A DNA stretch of 64,000 nucleotides from Batillaria attramentaria (GCA_018292915.2 JACVVK020000284.1:87501-151500); one strand, 5' to 3'; positions 25,225 to 35,596 are shown, numbered from the stretch's first letter. A program made the numbers and translations. The notes: generated from the sequence alone by a model not told the origin.

Positions 25225-25680
25225 GCCGGGGCAGCGGAGGCCGTGCATTATGCTGCACATTATGTGTTTATAGTTAAATGTGTGTGTGGAGGAATGTTGC
25301 ATGTGTTTCTGTGTGAGTGAGGGCGTGTCGACTGTAAGGCGCCCTGAGCTCCTGCGAGAGGGAGGGCGTCCCTTAAGTACCCAATATTATTATTATTATT
25401 ATTTACTTATTTATTCAAATGTATTTATTTGTTTATTTGTCCAGACACTGTCGTCAAACCTGGTTCCTGTCCACGTGGGGACTTCCGCCAAAGAACGTCA
25501 TTCCAGTGTGACGACAGTTGTCAGGCCGACGGGGATTGCCCTGGCAACCAAAAATGCTGTCGATCTGCGTGCGGCATGACCTGCCGCGTGCCCTGTTTCT
25601 ATTGGCTAGCCAGCAACTCACGTGTCCGACCGCCATGGCGCCTGTCGCAGCGTTGCAGTCGTTCTTTCTTTCTTCTTTGA
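10440..25680 (+). CDS. Secreted two-domain WAP (whey acidic protein) four-disulfide core protein
   Basis: Exons: 10440-10478, 18662-18709, 18954-19023, 19297-19524, 25445-25680 (stop 25678-25680). All joins are GT-AG with consistent phases (0,0,1,1), giving 206 residues. Residues 1-29 form a signal peptide with hydrophobic core VAFVCCMLLHACISFA, so the product is secreted. Residues 30-52 carry CPRGQVC...PSC, like the short Cys segments found beside WAP domains in molluscan matrix proteins. WAP 1 (about 87-124) and WAP 2 (137-175) each have eight cysteines in C-xn-C-x3-C-x5-C-x5-CC-x3-C-x3-C order. The family includes serine-protease inhibitors, antimicrobial and shell-matrix proteins; which role applies here is not visible. 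Introns 1 and 4 are about 8 and 6 kb and full of SINEs and MITEs. An exon in introns 1 or 4 could have been missed. No canonical AATAAA seen just after the stop. Confidence 0.8.
10717..10892 (+). mobile_element. SINE-a copy with 11-bp target-site duplication
   Basis: Full-length SINE-a in intron 1 of the WAP gene. Flanks TATGTTCGTAA at 10705-10715 and 10894-10904 are identical, so the insertion is intact. Confidence 0.9.
11040..11345 (-). pseudogene. 3' fragment of a LINE (reverse transcriptase C-terminus)
   Basis: On the minus strand, sequence from 11345 down encodes a FGQRSFSYSAP...WNSLPSSLRN...FKADLKTHLF pattern, the conserved C-terminal tail of CR1/L2-type non-LTR reverse transcriptases. 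A C-homopolymer at about 11296-11302 breaks the frame. It ends at a trinucleotide tail around 11,030-11,062. Only the last part of the ORF and the 3' UTR are present, a typical 5'-truncated insertion. Confidence 0.65.
11617..11842 (+). mobile_element. SINE-d copy, head missing
   Basis: Body (GCTGAGCTGACCCTTCGCAC, GATTCACGTGAGCGTGCG) and 3' end AAAGCGCCTATACAATACTT with (ATT)n tail. It is joined at its left to a MITE-b end (about 11572-11612, GTGTAAAAGTCGAGGTTAA). Confidence 0.75.
12005..12305. repeat. Four-unit tandem repeat, about 85-90 bp period
   Basis: Four diverged units share CTTCCACTGTCGACGTGTTG followed by TGTGAAATGTGTCTTGTAAG. Unit spacers include GTT repeats and A/T-rich sequence. 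No coding sense. In intron 1 of the WAP gene. Confidence 0.7.
12641..12720. repeat. 80-bp near-perfect palindrome
   Basis: Arms of 39-40 bp (TTAACCCCTTGACTGCCAAG... / ...CTTGGCAGTCAAAGAGTTAA) separated by about 1 bp, with about four mismatches. TTAA at each end suggests a small hairpin transposable element, but no separate duplication is visible. Confidence 0.75.
12969..13022. repeat. (TC)n microsatellite
   Basis: CT dinucleotide run with one imperfection, 35 bp before a SINE-b copy. Confidence 0.9.
13058..13415 (+). mobile_element. SINE-b copy, full length
   Basis: SINE-b has a tRNA-like head (GAGCGGTGGTCTAATAGGTA ... GGGTTCGAGCCC, with an extended variable region), a middle with GTGATATGTGATACCGGTTT, a G-rich and C-rich stretch, a (TAAA)n interior and a 3' part with GGTATTGGGTGACGCTGCAC and AATTTCCCGAAAGGGGCAAT. 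Ends A-rich. In WAP intron 1. Confidence 0.8.
13822..14049 (+). mobile_element. SINE-c 3' portion
   Basis: From CCGGGATATTTCTGACAGGA through GCAGTCCCAAACCACACGGA and GTTGGGGCAGC to a poly(A) tail; matches the last half of the full copy at 38,687-39,180. 5' truncated. Confidence 0.8.
14263..14490 (+). mobile_element. SINE-d copy, diverged, head missing
   Basis: Retains GATTCACGTAAGCGTGCGTG, GGCGCTTTGAGCC and AAAACGCCTACGCAATAC before a trinucleotide-rich tail. More diverged than the other copies. Confidence 0.65.
14503..14833. mobile_element. hAT-like MITE with 8-bp target-site duplication
   Basis: Inverted ends CACAGACCTAAAAAA... / ...TTTTTTTTAGGTCTGTG extend about 28 bp inward (GATAGACCC / GGGTCTATC). 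ATTTAGAC flanks both sides (14495-14502, 14834-14841). Eight-bp duplications are characteristic of hAT elements. The interior has a perfect 41-bp tandem duplication (CCAGACGCTATCAGCTGTTT..., 14,583-14,664). No transposase frame, so non-autonomous. Confidence 0.75.
15354..15705. mobile_element. MITE-b copy 1 (GGGCCCGTATGTAAAAGTCG termini)
   Basis: Inverted ends CCAGGGCCCG...AAAGTCGGGGTTAGGG and ...CTCGAGTTCTACATACGGGCCCTGG. The internal order matches 59,394-59,681 in inverted orientation, apart from a (GT)n expansion here (15,449-15,504). No coding capacity; transposase class not determined. Confidence 0.7.
15449..15504. repeat. (GT)n microsatellite inside MITE-b
   Basis: Pure GT run absent from the sister MITE-b copy at 59.4 kb, so it arose or expanded after insertion. 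Confidence 0.9.
15744..15884 (+). pseudogene. LINE reverse-transcriptase C-terminal fragment
   Basis: A 46-codon frame to a stop at 15882-15884 reads KKRFGARS...PALWNALPPYLK...FRSYLKTHLF, the conserved C-terminal tail of CR1/L2-like non-LTR retrotransposons. Nothing upstream continues the reverse transcriptase (a MITE-b ends at 15,705), so it is a 5'-truncated relic. In WAP intron 1. Confidence 0.7.
16506..16582. repeat. (TC)n(AC)n compound microsatellite
   Basis: Adjoining TC and CA runs, followed by G/A-rich sequence to about 16,640. Confidence 0.95.
16811..17117 (+). mobile_element. MITE-a copy, right terminus lost
   Basis: Begins AAGCCGGCTCTTAACTGAGC and shares the internal CCACAACTGTGACTGTGGTT, GGCGGACAGTGCATCTTCAA and ACACACCGAGCGCAG words with other copies. 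It breaks off after CGCGCTGTGC, before the expected CCCAGTTAAGAGCAGGCTT end. Confidence 0.8.
17687..17864 (+). mobile_element. SINE-a copy with 12-bp target-site duplication
   Basis: Full-length SINE-a. ACCGAAATTTCA occurs at 17675-17686 and 17867-17878. In WAP intron 1. Confidence 0.9.
18300..18616. repeat. TCTCG / ATCGT pentanucleotide satellite, duplicated block
   Basis: (TCTCG)n followed by (TATCG)n. The whole block including the flank TACGTAGGGATGAAG is present twice (18,288-18,457 and 18,494-18,616), so a pentanucleotide array was itself duplicated. It ends about 45 bp before WAP exon 2. Confidence 0.85.
18831..18935. repeat. GAT/GAC/GGT trinucleotide repeat
   Basis: Runs of GAT, GAC and GGT encode Asp, Gly or His homopolymers on one strand or the other. 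They lie in WAP intron 2, ending about 20 bp before exon 3, and are not coding. Confidence 0.85.
19056..19231 (+). mobile_element. SINE-a copy in WAP intron 3
   Basis: Tail and body as in other copies, with a short deletion in the head. It fills most of the 273-bp intron between WAP exons 3 and 4. No clear duplication. Confidence 0.8.
19680..19994 (-). mobile_element. SINE-b copy in WAP intron 4
   Basis: Inverted relative to 13,058-13,415; A-rich end (T-run) at 19,680 and tRNA-like head ending ...TACCTATTAGACCACCGCTC at 19,994. Conserved over most of its length. Confidence 0.85.
20913..21383. mobile_element. Mutator-like (MULE-type) foldback MITE with 9-bp target-site duplication
   Basis: Long terminal inverted repeats of about 85 bp (CAACCCTGTTCCGGGTCCGT... 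and its inverse, roughly 85-90% identical by eye). ATGCCGCTT flanks both sides (20904-20912, 21384-21392); 9-bp duplications are typical of Mutator-like elements. A second inverted repeat is nested inside (TTGCCTGCATGAGTTGTC at 21,020 and its inverse at 21,128). No transposase frame. Confidence 0.75.
21504..21672 (+). mobile_element. SINE-a copy with 14-bp target-site duplication
   Basis: Full-length copy between two CTGTATCTGGTTGG direct repeats (21491-21504 and 21673-21686). In WAP intron 4. Confidence 0.9.
21902..22304 (-). mobile_element. SINE-d copy, full length
   Basis: One of two complete copies. The head, at the right end, reads GGGGCGGTCGGTGGTCTAGT and GGGGTTCGAGTCCC on the minus strand; the (ATT)n tail is at 21,902. 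Confidence 0.85.
22330..22825. repeat. Dispersed-repeat mosaic with internal duplication
   Basis: The phrase GATTTTGGCGGTGYCTTGCA plus CACACCACTTAG, GTGTTYTSYGCAYGSAGAAAGAG/ACTAGG and TTTAGTCAGAGA recurs at about 22,565-22,640 and 22,742-22,820, with a related form at 22,380-22,435. 22,449-22,560 is a partial relative of the hairpin MITE at 9449. No gene seen. Confidence 0.5.
22826..23135 (+). mobile_element. MITE-a copy, both termini present
   Basis: MITE-a is about 310-330 bp with imperfect inverted ends AAGCCGGCTCTTAACTGGGC and GCCCAGTTAAGAGCAGGCTT. It has no transposase. The short reading frame across it (with ADSASSIGLSPSTA) appears in every copy and belongs to the element, not to a gene. 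Confidence 0.85.
24383..24466. repeat. (CA)n microsatellite
   Basis: Pure CA run in WAP intron 4, preceded by CACACAC-rich sequence from about 24,177. Confidence 0.95.
24660..24697. mobile_element. MITE-a internal-deletion remnant (terminus joined to terminus)
   Basis: Only the two inverted ends remain: AAGCCGGCTCGTAACTGGG is followed directly by CCCAGTTAAGAGCAGGCTT. The whole 300-bp interior is absent, leaving a near-perfect 38-bp palindrome. Confidence 0.8.
24930..25402 (+). pseudogene. 5'-truncated LINE: RT C-terminus, microsatellite, 3' UTR and (ATT)n tail
   Basis: 24,995-25,108 reads NPAFFNDLPASVRYAD...FKQNLKTHLF in one frame, with the preceding RKLRIPHVRTK part in another frame, so it is frameshifted. 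The 3' UTR carries a (GT)n run (25,149-25,226), then GTAAGGCGCCCTGAGCTCCT and a TATTATTATT tail at about 25,385-25,402. Typical CR1/L2-like 3' end, immediately upstream of WAP exon 5. Confidence 0.65.
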
Positions 25681-25844
25681 TTGGTTGTTTGAGATGGACT
25701 GGACAATTGCTTTTCTCTCCCTCTACCTCCCCGCCCTGCTTATGCCCCCATCCAGTTTTTTTAAATTTATTTTTATTTTTAACCACTGTCTCTGCATTAT
25801 TTCTTTAAAAAATCATCTGGGGTCCAATGCATGGAGAGAGTCTA

Positions 25845-26015
25845 GGATTAAGATGGGACTCACAGATTAGCACGAGATGCATAAGCAGAGACTTGGGCGA
25901 GACTAGGGAAAGTCTGTGACTATTTCAGGGACAAAACGCTAATGATAGTACCGACGTAATAAGTCCCAGACTAGAGCTACGTCACATACTAGCCTAGTCT
26001 CTTTTCATGAGTCAG
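25845..26015. repeat. AGTCT-rich interspersed repeat, copy 2
   Basis: Diverged relative of 3066-3262, same orientation, sharing GAGATGCATAAGC, GGACTATTTCAGGGAC-like and CTAGTCTCTTTTCATGA words. Confidence 0.55.
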
Positions 26016-26322
26016 ACCCTTGAATACTGCGTCTGTATCGCTAAGTGCGTTTGTTTGTCTTGCCCGGGAATTTTTGGACATGACTGGCTATTACGATCCG
26101 GGTAAAAGGTTATGCGACAAAACTTAAGTAGAATGATTATATCTAACATTTCCAGGAAAAACAATATTCATTTACAAGAGAAAAAAGTCTGCATGAAGAG
26201 TTTCAAGCGGCGAATTTGAAGAGCGAAAAGAACCCCCAAAAGTCCAACAATAATTCCGAATAAATTGAAACAACAAGAGACCATGGGAGTCTCCGATCCG
26301 TTCAGTGATGATTTAAAGGCGA

Positions 26323-26652
26323 AATAATAATAATAATAATAATGAGTATTGTATAGGCGCTTTACCCAATTTCCTGAATCGGCTCAAAGCGCCGCGAACT
26401 GAACCCAACAAGCACGCTCACGTGAATCACACGCATTCTCTCACACACTTGACATAAACACATTACAATCACGTGGTGCGAAGGGTCAGCTCAGCTATTT
26501 AAATTTCGGAATTTAGAATTGCATTTATTTTTCAAATTTGGTGGGCTGAACATTTCCAAAGCAGAGGGGGAGGAAGCCGGAGTACCCGGAGAGAACGTCC
26601 GACGATCGGCCCGAATGAACGGTGCCACATACGAGAACGAGAAGGAAAAATG
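26323..26652 (-). mobile_element. SINE-d copy, head missing
   Basis: Body and (ATT)n tail conserved; breaks off at GAGAAGGAAAAATGC. Followed at 26,705 by another element's 3' end (AATTC)n-TTTATTATCCCCTTCGGGG. Confidence 0.75.
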
Positions 26653-26971
26653 CTGCTACACAAGGAATGATTTAATTCGTAAACTCGAAATGCTGTCACC
26701 GGCATTCAATTCAATTCAATAAATCTTTATTATCCCCTTCGGGGAAACTGGGTTGTGGTGATCATAAAAACAGACAGACAGATAGTACATTAAAAACACT
26801 CAAACAAAATAATCAATAAGCAGACCATTTTGTGATTATGTCATCAAGTGATTGTTAAAGATGCTTCAAAAGACACGAATGTACCTTGAGTATGTTTTGC
26901 CATTTTTGTGACTCTCAACCCCAGAACTTGAGATGGTTGCATTTCTTTTGACCCTGAGCGTACGTTATTAG

Positions 26972-27290
26972 TTTGTATTGAGACATCAGTTGATCATTGT
27001 GTCAGAAGACTTGTGTAAATTTGTGAGATCTCTTGTGAGACTTAGCGGGCCTGACAATGGACACAAGAAATGAAGAAAGGACGCATGCTTAGTTCAGTCC
27101 TACTGAAATTTACGTTTGAACGGTTCACGGTTTGTAATGAGACGTCAGTTGATCATTGTGTCAGTAGACTTGTGTAAAATTGTGAGACCTCTTGTGAGAC
27201 TTAGCGGGTCTGACAATGTACACAAGAAATGAAGCGAGGATCATGCTTAGTTCAGTCCTACTGAAATTGTATACGTTTCAATGGTCCATC
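26972..27290. repeat. Tandem duplication, two units of about 157 bp
   Basis: Both units contain GTCAGTTGATCATTGTGTCA-like sequence, CTCTTGTGAGACTTAGCGGG and CATGCTTAGTTCAGTCCTAC. Divergence between units is about 8-10% by eye. No frame is shared across both, so not coding. Confidence 0.75.
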
Positions 27291-27593
27291 TTTCAGTTGT
27301 CTTTATTTGTGTTGTACCCCGGTCTGAGATCCCCGCAGAAAATAGGCGACGATGTTATTGTGACTGTCCAGTAGTGATCTCTTGTCTTGACCAAAAAAAA
27401 AAAAAGATGTCTTTGATGGTTGTGTAGTTTAGTGGCAGAGTGAGACATATCGGGTGCCGAAGATGTGTGCCCCAGTTTCAACGAATGGGTGCACAGTTGT
27501 CAGTCCGTCCTTAACCGCCTTTGTGTTGCAAATTGATTGTTTTTCGAGAACGAACGAACACACGAGTGAATGCTTCACCCACACGCGCGCGAG

Positions 27594-27702
<109 letters not shown>

Positions 27703-27853
27703 AATCAATCAATCAATCAATCAATCAGTCGATCGATCAATCCGCCAGTTTGTCACTATGCATTTCACAGAAGTCAAGTAAAATAAATTGCGGGTGATAC
27801 TTCATCATGTATAGAGCAAAACACCACGGGAAAACTTTACATTTTGTTTTTAG

Positions 27854-27938
<85 letters not shown>

Positions 27939-28318
27939 TAAAGCGAGCCTGAAAACGCTAGCTCACTGCAATTGTGCATGCCTCTATTTTGCTAAGAAGC
28001 AATCAGGTCTTTGTGTGTTTGCGATATTGTGATCATTTCTCTAAAACGCCTGAGAATGCCTTCCCTCAGAAAGTAAAGGTCTGTTTCCAAAAGCATACTA
28101 CAAACTGTTGAATTTTTTTTTCTGTTTGTGATGTCAGGAACTCTCTCTCTCTCTCTCTCGATTTCACGTTGCATGTTCTGCTTGTCAGTGTTGTGTTCTG
28201 TATGGATACCCCCACACCACTGTCCCCTGTTCAGGCCGAAGAGCCCATCGGATGAAAAAAGCTGAAGTCTGAACTGTCTGTCTGTCTGTCTGTCTCTGTC
28301 TCTGTCTCTCTCTGTGGC

Positions 28319-28351
28319 ACACACACACACGCACGCACGCACCCACGCGCG

Positions 28352-28420
<69 letters not shown>
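28319..28420. repeat. CA/CG compound microsatellite
   Basis: CA, CGCA, CG and CA runs in succession, preceded by TCTG and TC repeats. A mirror-like TGCG/TG/AG series follows at 28,470-28,568. Confidence 0.95.
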
Positions 28421-28424
<4 letters not shown>

Positions 28425-28515
28425 GGATAGGGCTTTTAAAGAGTGCCTGTGGAATGAGTGTGTTCAGTTGTGCGCGCGCGCGCGCCTGTGCATGCGTGCG
28501 TGCGTGCGTGCGTGC

Positions 28516-28569
<54 letters not shown>

Positions 28570-28979
28570 GAGGGGGGGACGAGAACATTAGCACATCCGG
28601 GTCGCCGGGCCTTAGTGTCACCAGTCAAGTCCCTGCGCGTTTACTCACCAGCCGCTATATGCGCACATAACATACATACGTGTTTTTCACCGTCTCGGAA
28701 AAGGGAGTGTTTGCTGCGTGTACGGAGTCTCAAGTGCGATACACACTGACGTGACCGGCTGCACTGATGAGTCGATATCATTTATTTCCGCCCCGTGAGT
28801 GGTTACGGGCATCATCATCGTATGTGCACGCTAACCACGTGTGATAGAACTGACTTACATATGCAGGAGGTTGAGATGGATGAAGACGCACTTTGGTGAA
28901 ATCTCTGTCAGAGATGACACACTGACTGGAGGGTGGAGCAGACTCTCTGACTCTCAGGTATGTCTGTCTGTGTCTGTGC

Positions 28980-29016
<37 letters not shown>

Positions 29017-29138
29017 CATTACTGTGAACAGTCCTATGTCTAATCTGTTGTTTGTATCTTTTGCTTCCTTCACAACCATCTGGTCACGTACTCACCGGAG
29101 CTTGTAGGGGCCGCCGGCCTATCAATAAAGTGTCTTGA

Positions 29139-29242
<104 letters not shown>

Positions 29243-29710
29243 TAAAATTCGTAGGAAAGCCGTGAAAATTTGTAATCGGTCTCTCACAAAAACGAACACC
29301 CTTTCATTCACCACACACACAACGCAGGTACACGCCCGCGCGCGCGCGCACACCTGCACACACACTCTCTCTCTCTCTCTCTCTCTGTCACTGATGAGCG
29401 AGACAATGAAAAATGTCAACAAACCAAAGACTGACACGAAGTACACGCTAAAATGTTCCTGTGTCACGTAACTTGATTTGTCAACCTGTCGGCGTGAAAC
29501 AGGGCGAACCGGCACTGCTGTGTCGGCCGGGGGTCAGGATAACCCTAGTCACGTGGTTCAAAGTCCGGGTCGAGCCAAGAGTTATAACTGGCTTCGTTCC
29601 CGAGTTACTGTCAGCCACGTCTATTGTCAGCAAAGCATAGAGACGTGTGACCAGAGTGTACAGAATACAACCCGCGGCCGGGTGTATCCAGATGACACAC
29701 CGTTGCAATA

Positions 29711-30114
29711 GTAATAATATTATAATAATAATAATGATCATTGTATAGGCGCTTTACCCCATGAATCGGCTTAAAGCGCCGTGAACTGGACCCAACACGC
29801 ACGCTCACGTGAATCACACGCATTCTCTCACACACTGGACATACACACATTACAATCACGTGGTGCGAAGGGTCAGCTCAGCTATTGAAATTTCGGAATT
29901 TAGAATTGCATTTATTTTTCAAATGTGGTGGGCTGAACATTTCCAAAGCAGAGGGGGAGGAAGCCGGAGTACCCGGAGAGAACCCCCGACGATCGGCCCG
30001 AATGAACGGTGCCACATACGAGAAGGAAAAATTCTTTGCCCCATGTGGGACTCGAACCCCTGACCTCTCGCATTGGTGACAAGTCTCTTAACCACTAGAC
30101 CACCGACCGCCCCA
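29711..30114 (-). mobile_element. SINE-d copy, full length
   Basis: Complete copy with intact tRNA-like head at its right end and (AAT)n tail at its left; very close to 21,902-22,304. Confidence 0.85.
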
Positions 30115-30510
30115 TAATCATGCATTCTGACAGCTACTGGGGTGAGGAGTGCTGTGGTTACTCGGCACGGGGGGATAACGTCCACCGTGTCACGTGACTT
30201 GAAAGTGTGCGACGAAACGCTGGTTGACGATGAGAAAATATCGATATCGCTCTATTTCGGCAAATTTCGCCAGAATCTCTTGAACAGTAGCAAAACCGCA
30301 TTAAGGGAGAACAGCACGGGAGGTAAACGGGGGTAAACCATGTGGTTTGAAAGTCTACGAGGAGAGGAATTTGGGAGGAGCAGGAATTGAGGGTGCATCC
30401 CCCGGCTTCCTTCGCCCCCCCCCCTCCCCCCAAACACACACACACACACACACTTCTGCCTCCCCCCCCCCTCCGAGCTCCACCTGCCTCAGCATACACA
30501 CACACACTTA

Positions 30511-30745
30511 GCTATTGAAATTTGGGAATTTAGAATTGCATTTATTTTTCAAATTTGGTGGGCTGAACATTTCCAAAAGCAGAGGGGGAGGAAGCCGGAG
30601 TACCCGGAGACAACCGCCGACCATCGGTCCGAATGAACGGTGCCACATACGAGAAGGAAAAATTCTTTGCCCCGAGTGGGACTCGAACCCCTGACCTCTC
30701 GAATTGGTGACAAGTCTCTTAACCACTAGACCACCGACCGCACCC
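30511..30745 (-). mobile_element. SINE-d copy, 5' half only
   Basis: Retains the tRNA-like head and the first half of the body, but lacks the AAAGCGCCTATACAATAC tail; abuts a CA-rich stretch at 30,505. Confidence 0.75.
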
Positions 30746-31239
30746 GTTTCTTGTTTAGTTTTTCTGAAATAGTCGTAGACTTGCCTAAGTAGTCTCCGTT
30801 TTAGTCCGCTTCCTACATTCACAAAGGCTGTACACTGTGGGGCGGCGGGGATTTTGACTGTGTGTCGGTTGGGTGGCAGCTTGGGCTGGAATCAAAGGTG
30901 TGAAAACAATAAGATCCTACCGTGACACTGCAACCGTTAGAAATTCCGAACGACGTCGGTGTATGTTTTCTGTGTCGCCCGGCAGGCCCACAAACACTGA
31001 AATTATAGGTGTGGGAAATCCGAGACAACGACTGCATTGTTTACTGGTGGCGGCTGATACAAATTTCCACCACAAGATCGTAAACCAATGCTTGAATCAC
31101 TATTCTACTCCGCGCGTAATGACAACCTTTCAACAGTAAGACGTATTCTTGTTCAGGTTCTTCTTCGTTTCGGTTTTTGCTTTGCTGCGCCAACTTGGAT
31201 GCGCCACGGGCTGAAGATTTCCAACCGTGTTTTCCCAAT

Positions 31240-31998
<759 letters not shown>

Positions 31999-32425
31999 AT
32001 GCACTCATACTAATCTCAGTGAAGCTAGTACCCTAGTCGCTCTCCGTTCACCAGACCCCTCGTTACTACGTACACATACTATTGTTATGACATTTCATAC
32101 ACCGAAAGCGGAACATATACCGACCGGTATCGAGAGCAAATCACGAGACATAAATTTTCAGCTTGTAAGGTCAACACGTACGCACGGCCCGCTGTCTTCG
32201 TTGTTTTCGAAAGTCTTGTTGCCCCGGAGTGTATTATTATGCTTGGCGGGTCCTGCGAAGTACATGTATCAAAACTAGGACTCGTGTCGCTTTTGGGGGT
32301 CTTATTTATTTTCCGCTATCAGCGATGCTTATCAGTTTATTGACTGAAAATGTTGGTGGATTCTATGGCCATTTGTATAGCGCTACAAGAAAACTTCTAT
32401 GCAGTAAGCATGCTCACGGCGCCTT

Positions 32426-32429
<4 letters not shown>

Positions 32430-32490
<61 letters not shown>
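32430..32490. repeat. (GA)n microsatellite next to a dispersed repeat
   Basis: GA run followed by AAATTGAAATTGAAATAACT and an A/T-rich segment (to about 32,600) that recurs inverted at 47,770-47,890, again next to a TC run. Confidence 0.85.
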
Positions 32491-32494
<4 letters not shown>

Positions 32495-32634
32495 TGAAAT
32501 TGAAATAACTTTATTTGAAAACGGTGGAAGTTTTGGTCTTGCAACCAGTTTTCAAACTTGCCGTTTTGAAGAACAAACAAATAAACAAGAAAAAAGCCAA
32601 ATGATCGAACATACTTAAACCTGGAACATGAAAC

Positions 32635-32636
<2 letters not shown>

Positions 32637-32673
<37 letters not shown>

Positions 32674-32684
32674 GCGCGCACACA

Positions 32685-32744
<60 letters not shown>
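32637..32744. repeat. CA/CG compound microsatellite
   Basis: Two CA runs separated by CGCGCG-containing sequence. Confidence 0.95.
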
Positions 32745-32746
<2 letters not shown>

Positions 32747-33383
32747 TACCGCATGCATGCACTAGTATGTCGATATATATATATATGTAAACGTATGGTA
32801 CCTATTTTTAATGAATTTTTGTTATTTGCGGCTAATAGATATTTGAAGAGCCTTTTTTTAAACGATGAGGCTGACCGAGAGAGAGAGAGAGAGAGAGAGA
32901 GAATGCGTCTTGAGGTTCCGCTTGAAGGTCATGACTGACGCATCTACTGAGGCAGATGTAACTGCGTATGCTGCGTGTCATGACAACTATTCGCGTGTAG
33001 ACGTTCACACAACGTTTTTTTTTTTTCTTCTTTTTTTCACCGTTTTAGGTCGGTTTTAATTATACAGGGCCTATATAGGTGTAGGCGTAAGGGTTTGAGA
33101 TGGACAATAAACGCGAGATGGACAATTGAAATGAATTTATATTTAGTGTAGGGTTGCGTTTCAGTGTTGAATGTTATTCTTGTGTTGGTGCAGTTGGGAG
33201 AATGTGTGTCTGTGTAGGTCTGTTTGTGCATGTCAACTTTTCTTTGGATGTATCAAATTTCGATTTCACCAGTCTGAGCGTCAAGTTCGAAGCTCGAGAT
33301 CAGTAACCTATCAAGAGCATGGATAGAATATTACATACAGCATAAAAAGCGACATTTCAGCCCAGGCTGTTCCCTCAAACCTA

Positions 33384-33709
33384 AAGCCGGCTCTTAACTG
33401 GGCACTGCGGAGCGCCACAGTGCTGTCCACACTTGTGACACAGTTGTGATTTTTGGGGTTTCCGCCGCTGTGGTGTCATCACAGCAACCTGCATTTCAAA
33501 AGCCACAACTGTGACTGTGGTTTCCACAACAGATTCTGATTGGCTGTACTACGCAACTCGGCACGCAAAGACGGCGGACAGTGCATCTTCAATCGGTTCG
33601 TCACCGAGCACAGCTGTGTTCAGTTTTGTAGTTGGTAGACACACCGAGCGCAACGACTGTGATGTGCACATGTGTGTTTCGCGCGCTGTGCCCAGTTAAG
33701 AGCAGACTT
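33384..33709 (+). mobile_element. MITE-a copy, both termini present
   Basis: Same orientation as 22,826-23,135 and close to it. Ends CCCAGTTAAGAGCAGACTT. Confidence 0.85.
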
Positions 33710-34868
33710 AAGGTTACTACAATCGTCTGCGTTTTTATGAAAAGGGTCTTCCCCCGTGCATAAATACACTGCAGCATAGAAATATCCCCCACTTTTTTTT
33801 CTGGATTGTCGAGTTTTCAACAGTAGCCTACCCACTGTGCGGAAACTAATCACGCCGTAATGCGATTAATCAGTACTTTCTTGCCTCCTTTTCCAAACGC
33901 GATAGTGTTGCAAGCAAACATGAAACACGCTTTGATTAAGAGGGTACTTGATTCATGATTTGGCTGGGGAAAATTCAGACTTGAAGTTGACAAAGTCGAC
34001 AGGAAGCAGCGTGATAAGTCTGAATGTTAGCAAGCGTGAATTTAAAACTATTAAAGGCCATAATTTGAAAAGCTGTATGCTCACAGGTAATTCTATGCTG
34101 TTTTGGTGGTGCCTAACATCACACCACCTGCACAGTGACAGCATCTCAAAGACTAGCACTGAGCGAACAGAAGGGTACACAGTGACGCGGCTAACACAAG
34201 GAATGAGCGAGAGGTTTGTCAACACGGCCAACCACTGAGTAACATAATTTGAATTTTCGAACGCTCGTGCAGAGTGAGACAGCATTGTATCGCATTAAGA
34301 GCTCTACTAATCATTGAGTATTTCGGGCGTACAGGCGCACTCACAAGCCAAACTGTTCCAAACATGAGTTGGCTTCTGTAGGCGTAAGGACACAAGGACA
34401 CAGACTGGGCGTGGGGTCATGTATGGTGTTTATTTGGGGAACCCTGTTTGGCGAGTGTGCTAGTCTGTAGTGATTTTTATTGTCATGAAAAAGCGTGACT
34501 TTCGTGATTTTTGCATTTTGTAGGCCAAGGTGCATGCCAGGGGGCCGCAACAAGAGGCAAGCTGCCAGTGAAGCTGGAACTTTTTTGCGCCGGAGAGTGG
34601 CATCAGCGACGCGAACGTATTTGGCTGAAGTGGTTTTCTGGCCTAAACAGAAAGTAGACTAGCAGTACTCCAGTGAGGCCTGAGCGGAAAGGAGACATTC
34701 ATTTTTTTTATATACTCCTGTCAGGTGCGTGCCCTTGGCCTGTGCATCGTAATTTTAGTTTTTAGATTGAAGCATTTTTAGGGGTGACCATGATGCCTAA
34801 GGCTAATAGGGTATACAATTCATACGCATTCAGTTGAGACCTCGTGCAGATGTGTTCTTTGGCCTGTA

Positions 34869-35196
34869 AAGCCTGCTCTTAACTGAGCACAGCGCGCGAA
34901 ACACACATGTTGACATCACAGTCGTTGCGCTTGGTGTGTCTGCCAACTACAAAACTGAACACAGCTGTCCTCGGTGACAAACCCGACTGGAGATGCACTG
35001 TCCGCCATGTTTGCGCGCCGAGTGGCGAAGTACATCCAATCAGAATCTGTTGTGGAAACCACAGTCACAGTTGTGGCTATTTGAAATGCAGGTTGCTGTG
35101 ATGACGCCACAGCGGCGGAAACCTCCAGTATCACAACTGTGTCACAACTGTGGAGAGCACTGTGGCGCTCCGCAGTGCCCAGTTAAGAGCCGGCTT
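34869..35196 (-). mobile_element. MITE-a copy, inverted, both termini present
   Basis: Opposite orientation to the copy 1.2 kb upstream, so the two could form a long inverted repeat. TAAAGCCT occurs at both junctions, overlapping the termini; whether this is a true duplication is unclear. Confidence 0.85.
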
Positions 35197-35596
35197 AAAG
35201 CCTCTACTAAACGGGGAAATAGCGTGTTTCACATATTGAACCAGGCAGCCTCCAGTGAACAGTTATCGGAACAATCAAGGAAGAGGAAGTTGCTTTGAAG
35301 TCCGGACGATTGTGTCAGTCCGGTTTTCACCAGTCGGACAGGGAAAATCGAAGCGGGGGTTTTCGTCGAAGTAAAATATTGATAAAAAGGTTCTATGAAA
35401 TCACCGAGCTCAAGAGAGACACCTGTCTACACGCTAATCAGTTCTTAATACTAATTACTATTGCTTTTATTTAAAGATATTGATGCTGCCATCTTTTATG
35501 CTCACAGCTGTGTTCATCATCACCAAGACTATATAGAGTATTTCGAGGGTGCACGCGCACTCACCGGCGAAACTGTTTCAAAACATAAGTTGGCTT

